A stretch of 64,000 nt of DNA from Devosia faecipullorum (GTDB lineage Bacteria > Pseudomonadota > Alphaproteobacteria > Rhizobiales > Devosiaceae): positions 620,001 to 684,000 of the forward strand of contig NZ_JACDXV010000001.1 of the NCBI RefSeq assembly GCF_015158295.1. Reading direction: 5' to 3'. Position numbers and translations under genes: made by a program. The notes below the pieces were generated by a model that was given only the letters and a program-made list of their open reading frames with translations, did not search any database and was not told where the DNA came from. Positions 36,884 to 45,906 of the stretch are shown here, piece by piece (the stretch's first letter is position 1; the number at the start of each line of letters is the position of its first letter).

Positions 36884-37855
36884 TTACTGGCCGATGATCT
36901 GCGGCAATGCGGCAAGGTCGTCCTCGCTCATACTTTCGAGCGGATCGGTACTGGCCGAAGCCATGCCTACCGTCAATTCCTGGGCCCGGGTCGTATTCAT
37001 CTCGGCAAGGATTGGCGCCATCTTGCGCGGCGCCATCATCTTGGACACCCGCAAAAGCACTTCCATCTCCAGATTGTCGAAAATCTTGGCAGCATCCTTC
37101 GGCTTCATGGTCTCGTACATGGCCACGATGCTGGCGAATTGCCCTTCTTCCATCTGCTTGCGCTGTTCGACCAGCGAGGCGATCTGGTCCTCGATGGACT
37201 GCATGGTCGCCTGGCGTTCCTCGATGCGCTTTTCCGCCGCTTCCACCAGCGAGGCGCGCATGGCCAATTGCTGTTCGTAGGTTTCCAGCTCGGTGCGCCG
37301 CGCGGCAAGGCGTTCAAGCAAGACCTGCTCGGTCTGTCCGCTCTCACTATTGCCAAAGGGCACCAGACCTTCGCCGGTTACCAATTGCGGCAAGGCATCG
37401 ACCATCGGTGGGCAATCGGCGGGCATCACCATCAACTGGCCGTCCGAAGCACTCTGCTCGCCTTCAGGCAATACCGGGCGCAATGCACACGCATTTTCAT
37501 CGGCGATCAAGTTTTCGCCGCCCTGCTCAGCGGCGGCGCCGATCACGTCACCCTCGTCATGGTCGACGGTTTCTCCGCTCACACCCTGCGCCGAGGCTTC
37601 CGCAGGCTGCATTGCCAGCGTCGGCGTCTTGTCGCCCAATGTCGGCGTCGTGTCAGCAATGGTGGGTTCCGAGGGCATGGTGACGGTTTCGCCCTGCGCC
37701 ACCGGCGTCGTGGTGGGGGCGGCACCACCGGCCGCCTCCGCGATGCTTACCCCTGTCAGCACATAGCCGCCATTGGTCACCAGACCCACCGTCTTGAGGA
37801 CGAAAAGGGCGGCAACAGCAAGAATGACGACGGGCAACAGGCGGATATTGGTCAC
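36884..37855 (-). CDS. motE: MotE family flagellar motor chaperone
   Basis: 323 residues. An N-terminal membrane segment (LLPVVILAVAALFVL) is followed by a long low-complexity linker (about 40-170), then a coiled coil (about 195-245) with RRTELETYEQQLAMRASLVE. The C-terminal MgtE-N-like domain has PKDAAKIFDNLEMEVLLRVS and KMAPRKMAPILAEM (conserved plan). MotE proteins in rhizobia act as periplasmic chaperones for the motor protein MotC. Its ATG overlaps the stop of the DUF6468-type gene (ATGA), so it belongs to the fliL-fliM operon. Confidence 0.85.
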   Translation of the reverse strand: MTNIRLLPVVILAVAALFVLKTVGLVTNGGYVLTGVSIAEAAGGAAPTTTPVAQGETVTMPSEPTIADTTPTLGDKTPTLAMQPAEASAQGVSGETVDHDEGDVIGAAAEQGGENLIADENACALRPVLPEGEQSASDGQLMVMPADCPPMVDALPQLVTGEGLVPFGNSESGQTEQVLLERLAARRTELETYEQQLAMRASLVEAAEKRIEERQATMQSIEDQIASLVEQRKQMEEGQFASIVAMYETMKPKDAAKIFDNLEMEVLLRVSKMMAPRKMAPILAEMNTTRAQELTVGMASASTDPLESMSEDDLAALPQIIGQ

Positions 37856-38283
37856 GCGGCGGCTCCGCGATTGCGCACGCGCGCCGACAATTGCTGCAGC
37901 GCGGACTGAACCTTGTTGGGCTCCTCTTCCGTCTCGATGGCCTGGCTCTGGCGCGCCACGCTGGTGATCCGGGCAATGCGCTCCATCAGCACCGTGCCGG
38001 CATTGACGTGATTGGCAAGTTCGACGCCGAAACGCTCAGCCTCTTCAAGGCGGGCTGTCAGGCTGAGATCGGCCTCGACGGCGGTTGATTTCAGTTCCTT
38101 GATGGCCTGATTGGCCAGATTGGTGGCGCCAACCAGGTCGGCAACCATCTGGCGCAGCGCATCCTTGTCCTGATGCAGGCGCTTGAGCCGCTGATTGAGC
38201 AGCACGCAATAGCCGATTGTCAGAGCCAAGAGCACGGCCACGGCGCCTTCGACAAAAATTCCCAGCGGCAAACCGAACATCAT
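37852..38283 (-). CDS. DUF6468-type flagellar-locus membrane protein
   Basis: 143 residues. One N-terminal membrane helix (GIFVEGAVAVLLALTIGYCV) is followed by a long alpha-helical, coiled-coil-like region (about 30-110) with LHQDKDALRQMVADLVGATN. It resembles the alphaproteobacterial DUF6468 family, commonly found between fliM and motE. The role is unknown; a scaffold or motor-positioning function is possible. It overlaps fliM upstream and motE downstream by four bases each, a tightly coupled series. Confidence 0.75.
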   Translation of the reverse strand: MMFGLPLGIFVEGAVAVLLALTIGYCVLLNQRLKRLHQDKDALRQMVADLVGATNLANQAIKELKSTAVEADLSLTARLEEAERFGVELANHVNAGTVLMERIARITSVARQSQAIETEEEPNKVQSALQQLSARVRNRGAAA

Positions 38284-39458
38284 CGTCCTTCCATCGTTTC
38301 GTCGATTGCCTCGAAGGCCGCCATGGTGACCTTGGGCGGGTTGAGCGGGCGCGTCACCCGCACGGAAACATTCTTGCCGATATGGCCCATGATGGCCTCG
38401 GTTAATTCGACATCGCCACAGCGCAGCCGGATCGGATCGCTGGGTGCGCGCTCGAACATCAAAGTCTGTCCGGGTTGCAGATTAAGCACCTTGGACAGCG
38501 GCAGATCCTGCTCGTGCATCACCGCCTCGATCTCGACATCGGCCTGATAAATCTCAGTGGCCAGATGTCCTTCCCAGATCGGGTCGCGGCCGAACTTCTC
38601 GCCCATGAACATCTGGAGCAATTGCTCGCGGATCGGCTCAATGGTGGCATAGGGCAGCAAAATCTCGATCTTGCCACCGCGATCATCCATCTCAATGCGC
38701 AATTCGATTAAAATGGCAGCGTTGCCAGGCCGGGAAATGGCAGCGAAGCGCGGATTGGTCTCCATGCGCTCCAGCTTGAAATTGATCTGCGTCACCGGCT
38801 CGAAGGCGCGATGCGTATCATCGAGAATGACCTCGATCATGCGACGGGCCAGCGCCATTTCGATGGTCGTGTAAGGGCGCCCCTCGACCCGGATATTGCC
38901 CCCCACCCGGCGGCCGCCGAGCAGTACGTCGATCATCGAATAGATGAGATTGGAATCGACGGTGAGCAGGCCGTAATTCTCCCATTCCTCGGCCTTGATC
39001 ACCGAGAGGATGGCCGGCAACGGAATGGAATTGAGATAGTCGCCGAAGCGGACCGAGGAAATCGAATCCATCGTCACTTCGACATTGTCGCTGGTGAAAT
39101 TGCGCAGCGAGGTCGTGGCCAGCCGCACCAGCCGGTCGAAGACGATCTCCAGCATCGGCAGGCGTTCATAGGAAACGAGCGCCGAATTGATCAGCGCCTG
39201 AACGCCGCTCAGTTCGACATTGCCGGCAGCGCTGGCGTCGAAGCCGAGCAGGCTGTCGATCTCGTCCTGATTCAGCACCCGGTCGGGGCCGCCATCCTCT
39301 CCGCCGTCGCCTCCTTCGAGCATCGCGGCCCATTCGGCAGCCGCGGCGGCATTGCGCTCTTCCTCGGTCATTTCCGATTCATCGGGCATTGCGGAAGCCG
39401 CGAGGCCTTCGACACCCCAATCGTCGCTCAATTTGTCCTGTTCGCTCGGCCCAGCCAT
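38280..39458 (-). CDS. fliM: Flagellar motor switch protein FliM
   Basis: 392 residues. The CheY-binding motif LNQDEIDSLLGF lies at about 62-73 instead of at the extreme N-terminus. The middle CheC-like domain (about 95-270) includes the RFGDYLNSIPLPAILSVIKA segment and GGRRVGGN. The C-terminal SpoA-like domain ends NPPKVTMAAFEAIDE. It forms the C-ring and reverses or slows the motor on CheY-P binding. The 60-residue acidic, alanine-rich N-terminal extension is unusual. The start overlaps the fliL stop by one base (TAATG). Confidence 0.94.
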   Translation of the reverse strand: MAGPSEQDKLSDDWGVEGLAASAMPDESEMTEEERNAAAAAEWAAMLEGGDGGEDGGPDRVLNQDEIDSLLGFDASAAGNVELSGVQALINSALVSYERLPMLEIVFDRLVRLATTSLRNFTSDNVEVTMDSISSVRFGDYLNSIPLPAILSVIKAEEWENYGLLTVDSNLIYSMIDVLLGGRRVGGNIRVEGRPYTTIEMALARRMIEVILDDTHRAFEPVTQINFKLERMETNPRFAAISRPGNAAILIELRIEMDDRGGKIEILLPYATIEPIREQLLQMFMGEKFGRDPIWEGHLATEIYQADVEIEAVMHEQDLPLSKVLNLQPGQTLMFERAPSDPIRLRCGDVELTEAIMGHIGKNVSVRVTRPLNPPKVTMAAFEAIDETMEGR

Positions 39459-39955
39459 TACTGCACCAGGATTTCCTTGAAGAGCACGTTCTGAACGTGG
39501 GCGGGATAGATCGCGATATTGACCCGCCGCAGCAGCTCTTCCTTGAGGCGATAAATGCCGGCCGATCCCTCGAGGTCGCTTTTGCGCAGTTCGCGCAGAT
39601 AAACCTGGAATGCGTCGATCACCCGTGGCAGGCGCGGCTGGATTTCGGTCATCATCTTTTCGTCGGCGACTTCCAGCGCGATGGTCAGCTTCATCACCGC
39701 CGCATTGCCGTCATCGGTGCTTAGATTCACCATCATGGGCGGCAGGTTGAAGATGAAGGTGTTCTGCGGAATCGGCGTTCCGGCCACGCCATCCATTTGC
39801 GTTGCCGCGTCGGATGAACCCGAGGACGAGAGAAAGAAGAAGATCCCGCCGCCCGCCAGCAGCACCACGATGAGAGCGGCGCCGATTATCAGAAAGAGGT
39901 TGGGAATACCCTTCTTGGCAGGCGCTTCAGTTCCGACTTCTGCTTCCGCAGCCAT
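39458..39955 (-). CDS. fliL: Flagellar basal body-associated protein FliL
   Basis: 165 residues. A short cytoplasmic head is followed by one membrane span (about 20-42, LFLIIGAALIVVLLAGGGIF) and a periplasmic domain with TFIFNLPPMMVNLSTDDGN. The ending RVNIAIYPAHVQNVLFKEIL is typical of FliL. It stabilises the stator around the rotor. GGGGCGAG precedes the ATG at 39955. It heads the minus-strand operon fliL-fliM-DUF6468-motE, divergent from flgF. A near-CtrA box lies about 70 bases upstream. Confidence 0.92.
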   Translation of the reverse strand: MAAEAEVGTEAPAKKGIPNLFLIIGAALIVVLLAGGGIFFFLSSSGSSDAATQMDGVAGTPIPQNTFIFNLPPMMVNLSTDDGNAAVMKLTIALEVADEKMMTEIQPRLPRVIDAFQVYLRELRKSDLEGSAGIYRLKEELLRRVNIAIYPAHVQNVLFKEILVQ

Positions 39956-40022
39956 TGCTCGCCCCACCAAATCCGGCAATTCCGGCCGATTCCGGCCTCT
40001 CATCCAGCTAAGGGGCACTTGG

Positions 40023-40037
40023 TTAACGAATAGTTAC
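40023..40037. promoter_or_regulatory. CtrA-box-like site before fliL
   Basis: TTAA-CGAATAG-TTAC matches the CtrA consensus TTAA-N7-TTAA with one mismatch in the second half. It lies 68 bases upstream of the fliL start, next to the tandem ftr-like elements. Weaker than the two perfect boxes at 48546 and 53783. Confidence 0.4.
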
Positions 40038-40052
40038 GATTAGCCCTGGCCC

Positions 40053-40079
40053 GGCAGTTTTTGCCGGGCAGCTTTTGCC
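40053..40079. promoter_or_regulatory. Tandem ftr-like elements upstream of flgF
   Basis: Two 13-bp elements, GGCAGTTTTTGCC (40053-40065) and GGCAGCTTTTGCC (40067-40079), are set 14 bases apart. The same pattern GGCA-N5-TGCC appears upstream of flgE and in the fliX/flgI gap. They lie about 103-129 bases before the flgF start point predicted from the sigma-54 element. This is the usual position of FlbD-bound ftr sites in Caulobacter, which they resemble from memory. Confidence 0.55.
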
Positions 40080-40155
40080 GGCGACGCAGACATTAATTGC
40101 CGATGACTGCATCTGACACACCGTTAAGTATCTGATTTTACTAAAATACCGCTCT

Positions 40156-40171
40156 TGGCATGGTTTCTGCA
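40156..40171 (+). promoter_or_regulatory. Sigma-54 type promoter of flgF
   Basis: TGGCATGGTTTCTGCA gives GG at 40157-40158 and GC at 40169-40170 with exactly ten bases between, close to the -24/-12 consensus TGGCAC-N5-TTGCA. The implied start near 40182 leaves a 55-base leader before the flgF ATG. Confidence 0.72.
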
Positions 40172-40236
40172 AAGTTAATGGGCGAGGCGGTCAGCTTGGG
40201 GAAGCGGCTGTCTCGGGGAAAGACACGGGGAATGTC

Positions 40237-40977
40237 ATGATCGAGAACGCGCAACTTATCAGCCTGTCCCGGCAGATCGCTTTGCAGCGCCGGATGGACG
40301 TGGTGGCGCACAATGTCGCCAACATCAACACGACCGGCTTCAAAGCCGAACAGATCCTGTTCGAAGAATACACCATGCCGGTGGCGCGCGACCGGACTTT
40401 CCCCAATCTCGACCAGCCGCTCTCCTATGTGCAGGACTGGGCGACGATCCACGACATGGCCGGCGGCACCATGATCCAGACCGGCAATGACCTCGATGTG
40501 GCCCTTAATGGCGACGGCTTTTTCGCCGTCCAGACCCCTGCCGGCGAACGCTGGACCCGGGCCGGATCGTTCCAGATCAGCAGCAACGGCACGCTGGTCG
40601 ATCTTTCGGGCAATCCCGTTCTCGGCCTCGCCGGCCCGATCCAGTTCGGCCCCGAAGAAGTCGGCATCGCCATCGCCACCGATGGCATGATCTCCTCCAG
40701 CGCCGGCGCCCGGGGGCAGTTGCGCATCGTCGAGTTCGATAACCCGCAGGCCCTGGCCCGCGAGGGCAGCAATCTGTTTTCCGGCGGCACGCCCGGCCCC
40801 AACACCAATACCCGGGCCATCCAGGGCCACGTGGAGCGCTCCAACGTTTCCGGTGTGTCGGAAATGGCTGAACTCATCCGCGTCACCCGCGCCTACGAAT
40901 CCATCGCTTCGCTGACGCAGAAGCAGGACGAGCTGCGCCGCTCGGCCATTCAGCGTCTCGGCGACGCCAACGCTTGA
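40237..40977 (+). CDS. flgF: Flagellar basal-body rod protein FlgF
   Basis: 246 residues. The rod-family N-terminal motif is QRRMDVVAHNVANINTTGFK. The central segment FAVQTPAGERWTRAGSFQIS and the C-terminal VSEMAELIRVTRAYESIASL amphipathic helix are present. FlgF is part of the proximal rod. It is first in flgF-flgG-flgA-flgH, driven by the sigma-54 element at 40156. Confidence 0.95.
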   Translation: MIENAQLISLSRQIALQRRMDVVAHNVANINTTGFKAEQILFEEYTMPVARDRTFPNLDQPLSYVQDWATIHDMAGGTMIQTGNDLDVALNGDGFFAVQTPAGERWTRAGSFQISSNGTLVDLSGNPVLGLAGPIQFGPEEVGIAIATDGMISSSAGARGQLRIVEFDNPQALAREGSNLFSGGTPGPNTNTRAIQGHVERSNVSGVSEMAELIRVTRAYESIASLTQKQDELRRSAIQRLGDANA

Positions 40978-40995
40978 TCCTGAGGACGAACCGCC

Positions 40996-41781
40996 ATGAA
41001 AGCACTCTATATCGCATCGACCGGCATGAGCGCCCAGGAACGCAATGTCGAAGTCATTTCCAACAACATCGCCAATATGCGCACCACTGGCTATAAGCGC
41101 CAGCGCGCCGAATTCCAGGATCTGCTCTACCAGCAGATCACCCGCGCCGGGTCGCAGACCTCGGGTCAGGGCACCATGGTGCCGGCGGGACTGGAGATCG
41201 GCTCGGGTGTGCGCACCATCTCGACGCCTCGCGTCATGAGCCAGGGCTCGGTCAATATGACCGAGCGTGAATTGGACGTGGCCATTCGCGGCGAAGGCTT
41301 CTTCATGATCCAGCTGCCCGATGGCCGCACCGCCTATACCCGCGACGGCTCCTTCGAGCGCGACGCCGAAGGCACGCTGGTCAATTCCGCTGGTTATACC
41401 GTCGATCCCGGCATCAACATCCCCGGCGACGCACGCGGCGTCGCCATTTCGCCGGACGGCACGGTGGAAGCCTATATCGGCACCGACACCATGCCCACCC
41501 AGCTCGGCCAGCTGCAATTGGCGCGTTTTGTCAACAAGTCTGGCCTCGAATCCATGGGAGACAACCTCTTCCTCGAAACCGCGGCCAGCGGCGCGGCCCA
41601 GGTGGGCGTGCCCAATGCCGATGGCGCCGGTGACCTGCTGCAAAATTATCTGGAACTGGCCAACGTCAATTCGGTGACCGAAATCGCCGACCTGATCGCC
41701 GCCCAGCGAGCCTACGAAATGAACGCCCGTGTCATTTCCGGCGCCGACCAGATGATGCAGGCCACGAGCCAATTGCGCTGA
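40996..41781 (+). CDS. flgG: Flagellar distal rod protein FlgG
   Basis: 261 residues, the family's usual length. It starts MKALYIASTGMSAQERNVEV, with the rod motif ISNNIANMRTTGYKRQRAEF, the FlgG-specific segment QNYLELANVNSVTEIADLIA, and the C-terminal QRAYEMNARVISGADQMMQA helix. It forms the distal rod inside the P and L rings encoded nearby (flgI, flgH). It lies 18 bases after flgF. Confidence 0.97.
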   Translation: MKALYIASTGMSAQERNVEVISNNIANMRTTGYKRQRAEFQDLLYQQITRAGSQTSGQGTMVPAGLEIGSGVRTISTPRVMSQGSVNMTERELDVAIRGEGFFMIQLPDGRTAYTRDGSFERDAEGTLVNSAGYTVDPGINIPGDARGVAISPDGTVEAYIGTDTMPTQLGQLQLARFVNKSGLESMGDNLFLETAASGAAQVGVPNADGAGDLLQNYLELANVNSVTEIADLIAAQRAYEMNARVISGADQMMQATSQLR

Positions 41782-41794
41782 CTAGGAGGACGCC

Positions 41795-42742
41795 ATGAAA
41801 AAAGCACACTCCCTCATCGCCATCATCGCCCTGACGCTGTCGGCCGGCACTGCCTTTGCAGCGCCCGTGCTCAAGTCCGACATCGTGGTTATGGCCCCCG
41901 TTGTGACCGTCGGCGACATGTTCGACGATTCCGGCGCGCTGGCTGAAAAACCGCTATTCCGCTCTCCGCTACCGGGCACGACCGGCAATGTCGATCTGGC
42001 CGCCATCCGCCAGGCGACGGCCCGCATCGGCCTTGATTATTTTGACGCTCAAGGCCTTGGCCAGGTGCGCGTGTCGCGCGCAGCCGCCATGGTCGACAAG
42101 GATATTCTGACTGCCCTCATCACAGATGACCTGCGCAGCCGGGGCATTCTTGCCGATGACATGAATGCCGATATCCTGCTGTCCCAGCCCTTCGATCCGA
42201 TCCGCGCGGAGGCCGGCGAGGCCCCTGCCCGCCTCGACACCCTGCGCTATCTGCCGGGCAACGGCTCATTTGCGGCCCGTTTCATCGTCGCCGGCGTCAG
42301 CCAGCCGCTGGACCTTGCCGGCACCATCGAATTGAGCGTCAACGCGCCCCATCTGGCAGCGAACCTGCCTGCTGGCACCCTGCTGCAACCCGAGCATTTC
42401 GTCATGCGCCCGGTTCCGGCGCAGCAGGCCGCCGCCCAGGGCATCGCGCCGCTCGAGCAGTTGATCGGCATGTCCCTCAACCGCCAGAGCCGCGAAGGCA
42501 TGCTGGTGCGCGCCAGCGATGTCGGCGTGCCGCAGGCCGTCTCCAAAAATGACCTCGTCACCATCTACTACCGTCACGGCCCGATGACGCTGACCGTGCG
42601 CGGCCAGGCCGTTACCGGCGCGGCCAAGGATGCTCCGCTCCAGGTGCTCAACCTGGTCTCCCGGCGCGTGATCAATGCCACGGCCATCGCCCCCGGCGCC
42701 GTCGAGGTTTCGACCGCTCCCATGACCCTTGCCGGCCTCTAA
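41795..42742 (+). CDS. flgA: P-ring assembly chaperone FlgA
   Basis: 315 residues with a signal peptide (MKKAHSLIAIIALTLSAGTA, cut after AFA). An N-terminal wing and the SAF-like C-terminal half follow, with LPAGTLLQPEHFVMRPVPAQ, LIGMSLNRQSREGMLVRASD and NDLVTIYYRHGPMTLTVRGQ. FlgA helps FlgI subunits assemble the P ring in the periplasm. It lies 13 bases after flgG in the same operon. Confidence 0.93.
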   Translation: MKKAHSLIAIIALTLSAGTAFAAPVLKSDIVVMAPVVTVGDMFDDSGALAEKPLFRSPLPGTTGNVDLAAIRQATARIGLDYFDAQGLGQVRVSRAAAMVDKDILTALITDDLRSRGILADDMNADILLSQPFDPIRAEAGEAPARLDTLRYLPGNGSFAARFIVAGVSQPLDLAGTIELSVNAPHLAANLPAGTLLQPEHFVMRPVPAQQAAAQGIAPLEQLIGMSLNRQSREGMLVRASDVGVPQAVSKNDLVTIYYRHGPMTLTVRGQAVTGAAKDAPLQVLNLVSRRVINATAIAPGAVEVSTAPMTLAGL

Positions 42743-42757
42743 TTCAGGATCGCAGAA

Positions 42758-43495
42758 ATGAACCTCATCAAGCTCGCCACCATCCTGACCCTTGCCGCCA
42801 CACTGGGCGCCTGCAGCACTATGGACCGTCTCGCCAATGTCGGCCAGGCGCCGGCCTTGTCCGCCATCAACGACCCCACCACTACGGCGGGCTATCAGCC
42901 GGTGCGCATGCCCATGCCCGAGCCCATCGCCGATACCTACCAGCCCAATTCGCTCTACCGCACCTCGGCGCGGGGCTTCTTCAAGGATGAGCGCGCCCAC
43001 CGCATCGGCGACATTCTCACCGTGATGGTCACGATCGACGACAGCGCCAAGATCAACAACCAGACCCAGCGCAACCGGAACTCGACCAATTCGGCCGGCA
43101 TGGGCGGGATTTTTGCTGCCGGCTTCAACAACATCACCAATAACAGCATCGACCCCAGCGCCGCCATCGACTTCAATTCGGGCATGCGCGACACCGGAAA
43201 CGGCTCGGTGAACCGCGCTGAAAGCCTCGAAACCACCGTTGCCGCCGTGGTGACGCAGGTCCTGCCCAATGGCAATCTGGTCATCGAGGGCCGCCAGGAA
43301 GTCCGCGTCAATTTCGAGGTTCGCGACCTGATCGTTGCCGGCATTGTTCGCCCCTCGGACATCCAGGCCAACAATACGATCCTATCCAGCAAGATTGCCG
43401 AAGCGCGCATCTCTTATGGCGGACGTGGCCAGATCACCGACGTGCAGCAATCCCGCTACGGCCAGCAGGTCATGGACGCCATCCTGCCCTTCTGA
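42758..43495 (+). CDS. flgH: Flagellar L-ring lipoprotein FlgH
   Basis: 245 residues. The lipobox LGAC at 16-19 gives a lipidated Cys19. L-ring marks are FFKDERAHRIGDILTVMVTI, the NGSVNRAESLETTVAAVVTQ segment and LPNGNLVIEGRQEVRVNFEV, with an RPSDIQANNTILSSKIAEAR close. It forms the outer-membrane bushing of the rod. It is last in the flgFGAH operon and is followed by a 10-bp hairpin. Confidence 0.96.
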   Translation: MNLIKLATILTLAATLGACSTMDRLANVGQAPALSAINDPTTTAGYQPVRMPMPEPIADTYQPNSLYRTSARGFFKDERAHRIGDILTVMVTIDDSAKINNQTQRNRNSTNSAGMGGIFAAGFNNITNNSIDPSAAIDFNSGMRDTGNGSVNRAESLETTVAAVVTQVLPNGNLVIEGRQEVRVNFEVRDLIVAGIVRPSDIQANNTILSSKIAEARISYGGRGQITDVQQSRYGQQVMDAILPF

Positions 43496-43505
43496 TCCCC
43501 ACTAC

Positions 43506-43536
43506 CGGCGCCGTCTCCTCCCCGTTGACGGCGCCG
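43506..43536 (+). terminator. Hairpin after flgH
   Basis: A perfect 10-bp stem CGGCGCCGTC / GACGGCGCCG with an 11-base loop starts ten bases after the flgH stop. There is no T-tract. The rest of the 250-base gap up to 43745 shows no gene. Confidence 0.6.
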
Positions 43537-43745
43537 CTCCCCAGGCCGGACTGCAAAAGCCGTCGGCCATCCCCACAGGCTCCTCGTTCCCCAATGTCGC
43601 GAGCCTGGCTCCCCGAGGCACAGCTTCCCCGGCTGTGCCTCTCCCCATTTCCATGAACACCGCCACGCTGGCCGAGCCCCCCACCAACCTTGATCCGGCC
43701 GGACCTCTATGAAACAGATCGGGTTCATATTGCAGGAACCCGTTC

Positions 43746-45239
43746 ATGTCCTTTGCCAAACTCGATGATCTCGGACGCAAGCTGGAAGCGCTCGAGCATG
43801 CCCTTTCCATTCTCGGCGCCGACGAGGCGACCCATATGGCCGTTGGCGGCGGCGAAAAGCGCGCCGAGGCCATGTCGCAACTTGCGGGCATGTATCACGC
43901 ACAGGCCATCGCGCCGGAAATTGGCGACTGGATCGCATCGGCAAAGGCGGAGGCTCTGACCGAGGACCAGATTTTGGCCATCGGCGAGTTCGAGCGCAAT
44001 TACATCAACGCCACCTGTCTGCCGACCGAATTCGTCCAGCGCCGCACCGCCGCCACCCTGCGCTCGGAGCAATTGTGGCGTGAATTGCGGCCCAGGGGCG
44101 ATTGGGATTCCTTCCTGCCGGCGCTTGAAGGCGTCGTGTCACTGGTGCGCGAGGAGGCTGCCTTGCGTGCCGCCGCAACCGGCCTTTCCCCCTACGACGC
44201 CTTGATGGACCAATATGATCCGGGCAACCGGACTGCCGACATCGATGCCGTTTTTGCCGATCTAAAATCCTTCCTCAAGGAATTCGTACCAACAGCTTTG
44301 GTGGCGCAGCAGGAGCGGCTTGCCCGCCGCCCGCGCAAGGCGCTCAATGCCCACTACCCGATTGAAAAGCAGCGCGAACTGGGCCTCGCTGCCATGCGCG
44401 CCGTCGGTTTCGACTTCACTCACGGTTCGCTCGCTGTGTCGCATCACCCGTTTTGCGGTGGCGTGCCCAGCGACGTGCGCATGACCACCCGCTACCGCAC
44501 CGACGAATTCCTGACCTCCCTGATGGGCGTATTGCACGAAACTGGCCATGCGCTTTACGAGCAGGGATTGCCCAAGGGCTGGTCGCATTGGCCTTTGGGC
44601 AAGGCGCGCGGCATGGGGATGCATGAAAGCCAGAGCCTGTTCGTGGAAATGCAGATCGCCCGCAGCGGCGACTTCTGGACCTATATGCTGCCTCTGGTCC
44701 ATCAGCATCTGGGTGAGGACGCCATTCTCGGCTGGGACGTGGCCGACATTCTCAGCGAGGTCAATTTCGTCGAGCGCGGCTATATCCGGGTCGATGCCGA
44801 CGAGGTGACCTATCCCCTGCATGTGATCCTGCGCTACGAACTGGAGCAGGATCTGGTCTCAGGCAAGCTCGAGGCCAGCCAGATCCCCGAGGCATGGGAT
44901 GCCAAGATGATTGAATATCTCGGCATTTCCACCATCGACGACCCCAAGGACGGCCCGATGCAGGACGTGCACTGGCCCGGCGGCGCCTTCGGTTATTTCC
45001 CCTCCTATACACTCGGCGCGATGATCGCGGCACAATTGGGCTCCGCCATGAAGCGCGACATTCCCGATATGGGCGAGCACATGCAGAGGGGCGATTTCAC
45101 CGCCATCAATCGATGGCGCGCCGATAAGGTCTGGTCCCAGGCTTCGCGCTATTCCACGCCTGACTTGATCATGAAGGCCACCGGCGAAGCGCTCAATGCC
45201 GAGCATTTTAAGGTCCATCTTACGAAAAGATACGGCTGA
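43746..45239 (+). CDS. M32 family metallocarboxypeptidase
   Basis: 497 residues, normal for the family. The zinc motif HETGH is at about 264-268 (LHETGHALYEQG). The DVRMTTRY and GMGMHESQSLFVE segments, and the C-terminal GYFPSYTLGAMIAAQLGSAM block, are diagnostic. It is a cytosolic enzyme releasing C-terminal residues from peptides. It is not functionally linked to its flagellar and curli neighbours as far as sequence shows. Strong terminator downstream. Confidence 0.95.
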   Translation: MSFAKLDDLGRKLEALEHALSILGADEATHMAVGGGEKRAEAMSQLAGMYHAQAIAPEIGDWIASAKAEALTEDQILAIGEFERNYINATCLPTEFVQRRTAATLRSEQLWRELRPRGDWDSFLPALEGVVSLVREEAALRAAATGLSPYDALMDQYDPGNRTADIDAVFADLKSFLKEFVPTALVAQQERLARRPRKALNAHYPIEKQRELGLAAMRAVGFDFTHGSLAVSHHPFCGGVPSDVRMTTRYRTDEFLTSLMGVLHETGHALYEQGLPKGWSHWPLGKARGMGMHESQSLFVEMQIARSGDFWTYMLPLVHQHLGEDAILGWDVADILSEVNFVERGYIRVDADEVTYPLHVILRYELEQDLVSGKLEASQIPEAWDAKMIEYLGISTIDDPKDGPMQDVHWPGGAFGYFPSYTLGAMIAAQLGSAMKRDIPDMGEHMQRGDFTAINRWRADKVWSQASRYSTPDLIMKATGEALNAEHFKVHLTKRYG

Positions 45240-45268
45240 TAATTCTTTATTTTCAGATACGTAGCGGA

Positions 45269-45295
45269 AAAGGCGGAATCAAGATCCGCCTTTTT
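45269..45295 (+). terminator. Terminator after the M32 carboxypeptidase
   Basis: Stem AAAGGCGGA / TCCGCCTTT with a 7-base loop and a T-run (ttttt at 45291-45295). Confidence 0.92.
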
Positions 45296-45411
45296 CATAT
45301 TCTGAACCGATTATGAATCCCGCCTTCAGGGGCGGTTCCAAATCACCCCCATAAAACAGTCTCCATCAACGACGCGGTCGGAGGGACCGCCACCCAACAA
45401 GGAGACGACAA

Positions 45412-45846
45412 ATGATCCGCAAGCTCATCATCACCGCCCTGACCGTCAGCGTCATCGCCGCTTCTGCTACCCCTTCCATGGCCAATGACATCTACATCGA
45501 CCAGTTCGGCTTCGGCAACGCCGTCGGCGGTGGCCAGGCGGGCTGGAACAACAAGTTCGGCGCCAAGCAGACCGGGTGGTGGAATACGGCCATCAGCCAG
45601 CAGAATGGCGGCAATAACACTTCCGCCATCGGCCAGCAGGGCAATAACAATTACGGCGATGTCTGGCAGAATGGCTGGAACAATGCCGGTGGCGTCGGCC
45701 AGTTCGGCGACAACCACAACGCCATCCTGACCCAGGACGGCAACGGCAATATCGCTGCCGGTGTGCAGGTGGGAAATGGCTGCAACGCCAATGTCGTCCA
45801 GCATGGTTCGGGCAATGTCAGCGCCTTCGTCCAGGCCTGCCCCTGA
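45412..45846 (+). CDS. Curlin-like amyloid subunit (copy 1)
   Basis: 144 residues with a signal peptide ending SMA-N near residue 25. The mature part is a series of about five curlin-type repeats rich in G, N and Q (QQNGGNNTSAIGQQGNNNYG, then DVWQNGWNNAGGVGQFGDNH, then LTQDGNGNIAAGVQVGNG). The regular N-x5-Q spacing expected for stacked beta strands is visible. It is likely a secreted fibre subunit. It is followed 60 bases later by csgH. AAGGAGA precedes the ATG. No csgG, csgE or csgF lies in this window. Confidence 0.88.
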   Translation: MIRKLIITALTVSVIAASATPSMANDIYIDQFGFGNAVGGGQAGWNNKFGAKQTGWWNTAISQQNGGNNTSAIGQQGNNNYGDVWQNGWNNAGGVGQFGDNHNAILTQDGNGNIAAGVQVGNGCNANVVQHGSGNVSAFVQACP

Positions 45847-45906
45847 CCCCTCCTGACCGGGCCGGCGTCATGCCGGCCCCCACACAATCCCCAAGAGGAG
45901 GAAAAC

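Noticed and set aside
40141-41772. 543-codon minus-strand frame opposite flgF and flgG
   Set aside because: Covers two certain flagellar genes in antisense and shows no domain.
43500-43745. Short plus-strand frame after flgH
   Set aside because: Overlaps the flgH 3' end and hairpin, has no ribosome site and is low-complexity in translation.
45300-45360. Possible tRNA-like T-arm (ggttccaaatc) near 45330
   Set aside because: No acceptor stem or anticodon arm can be built around it.
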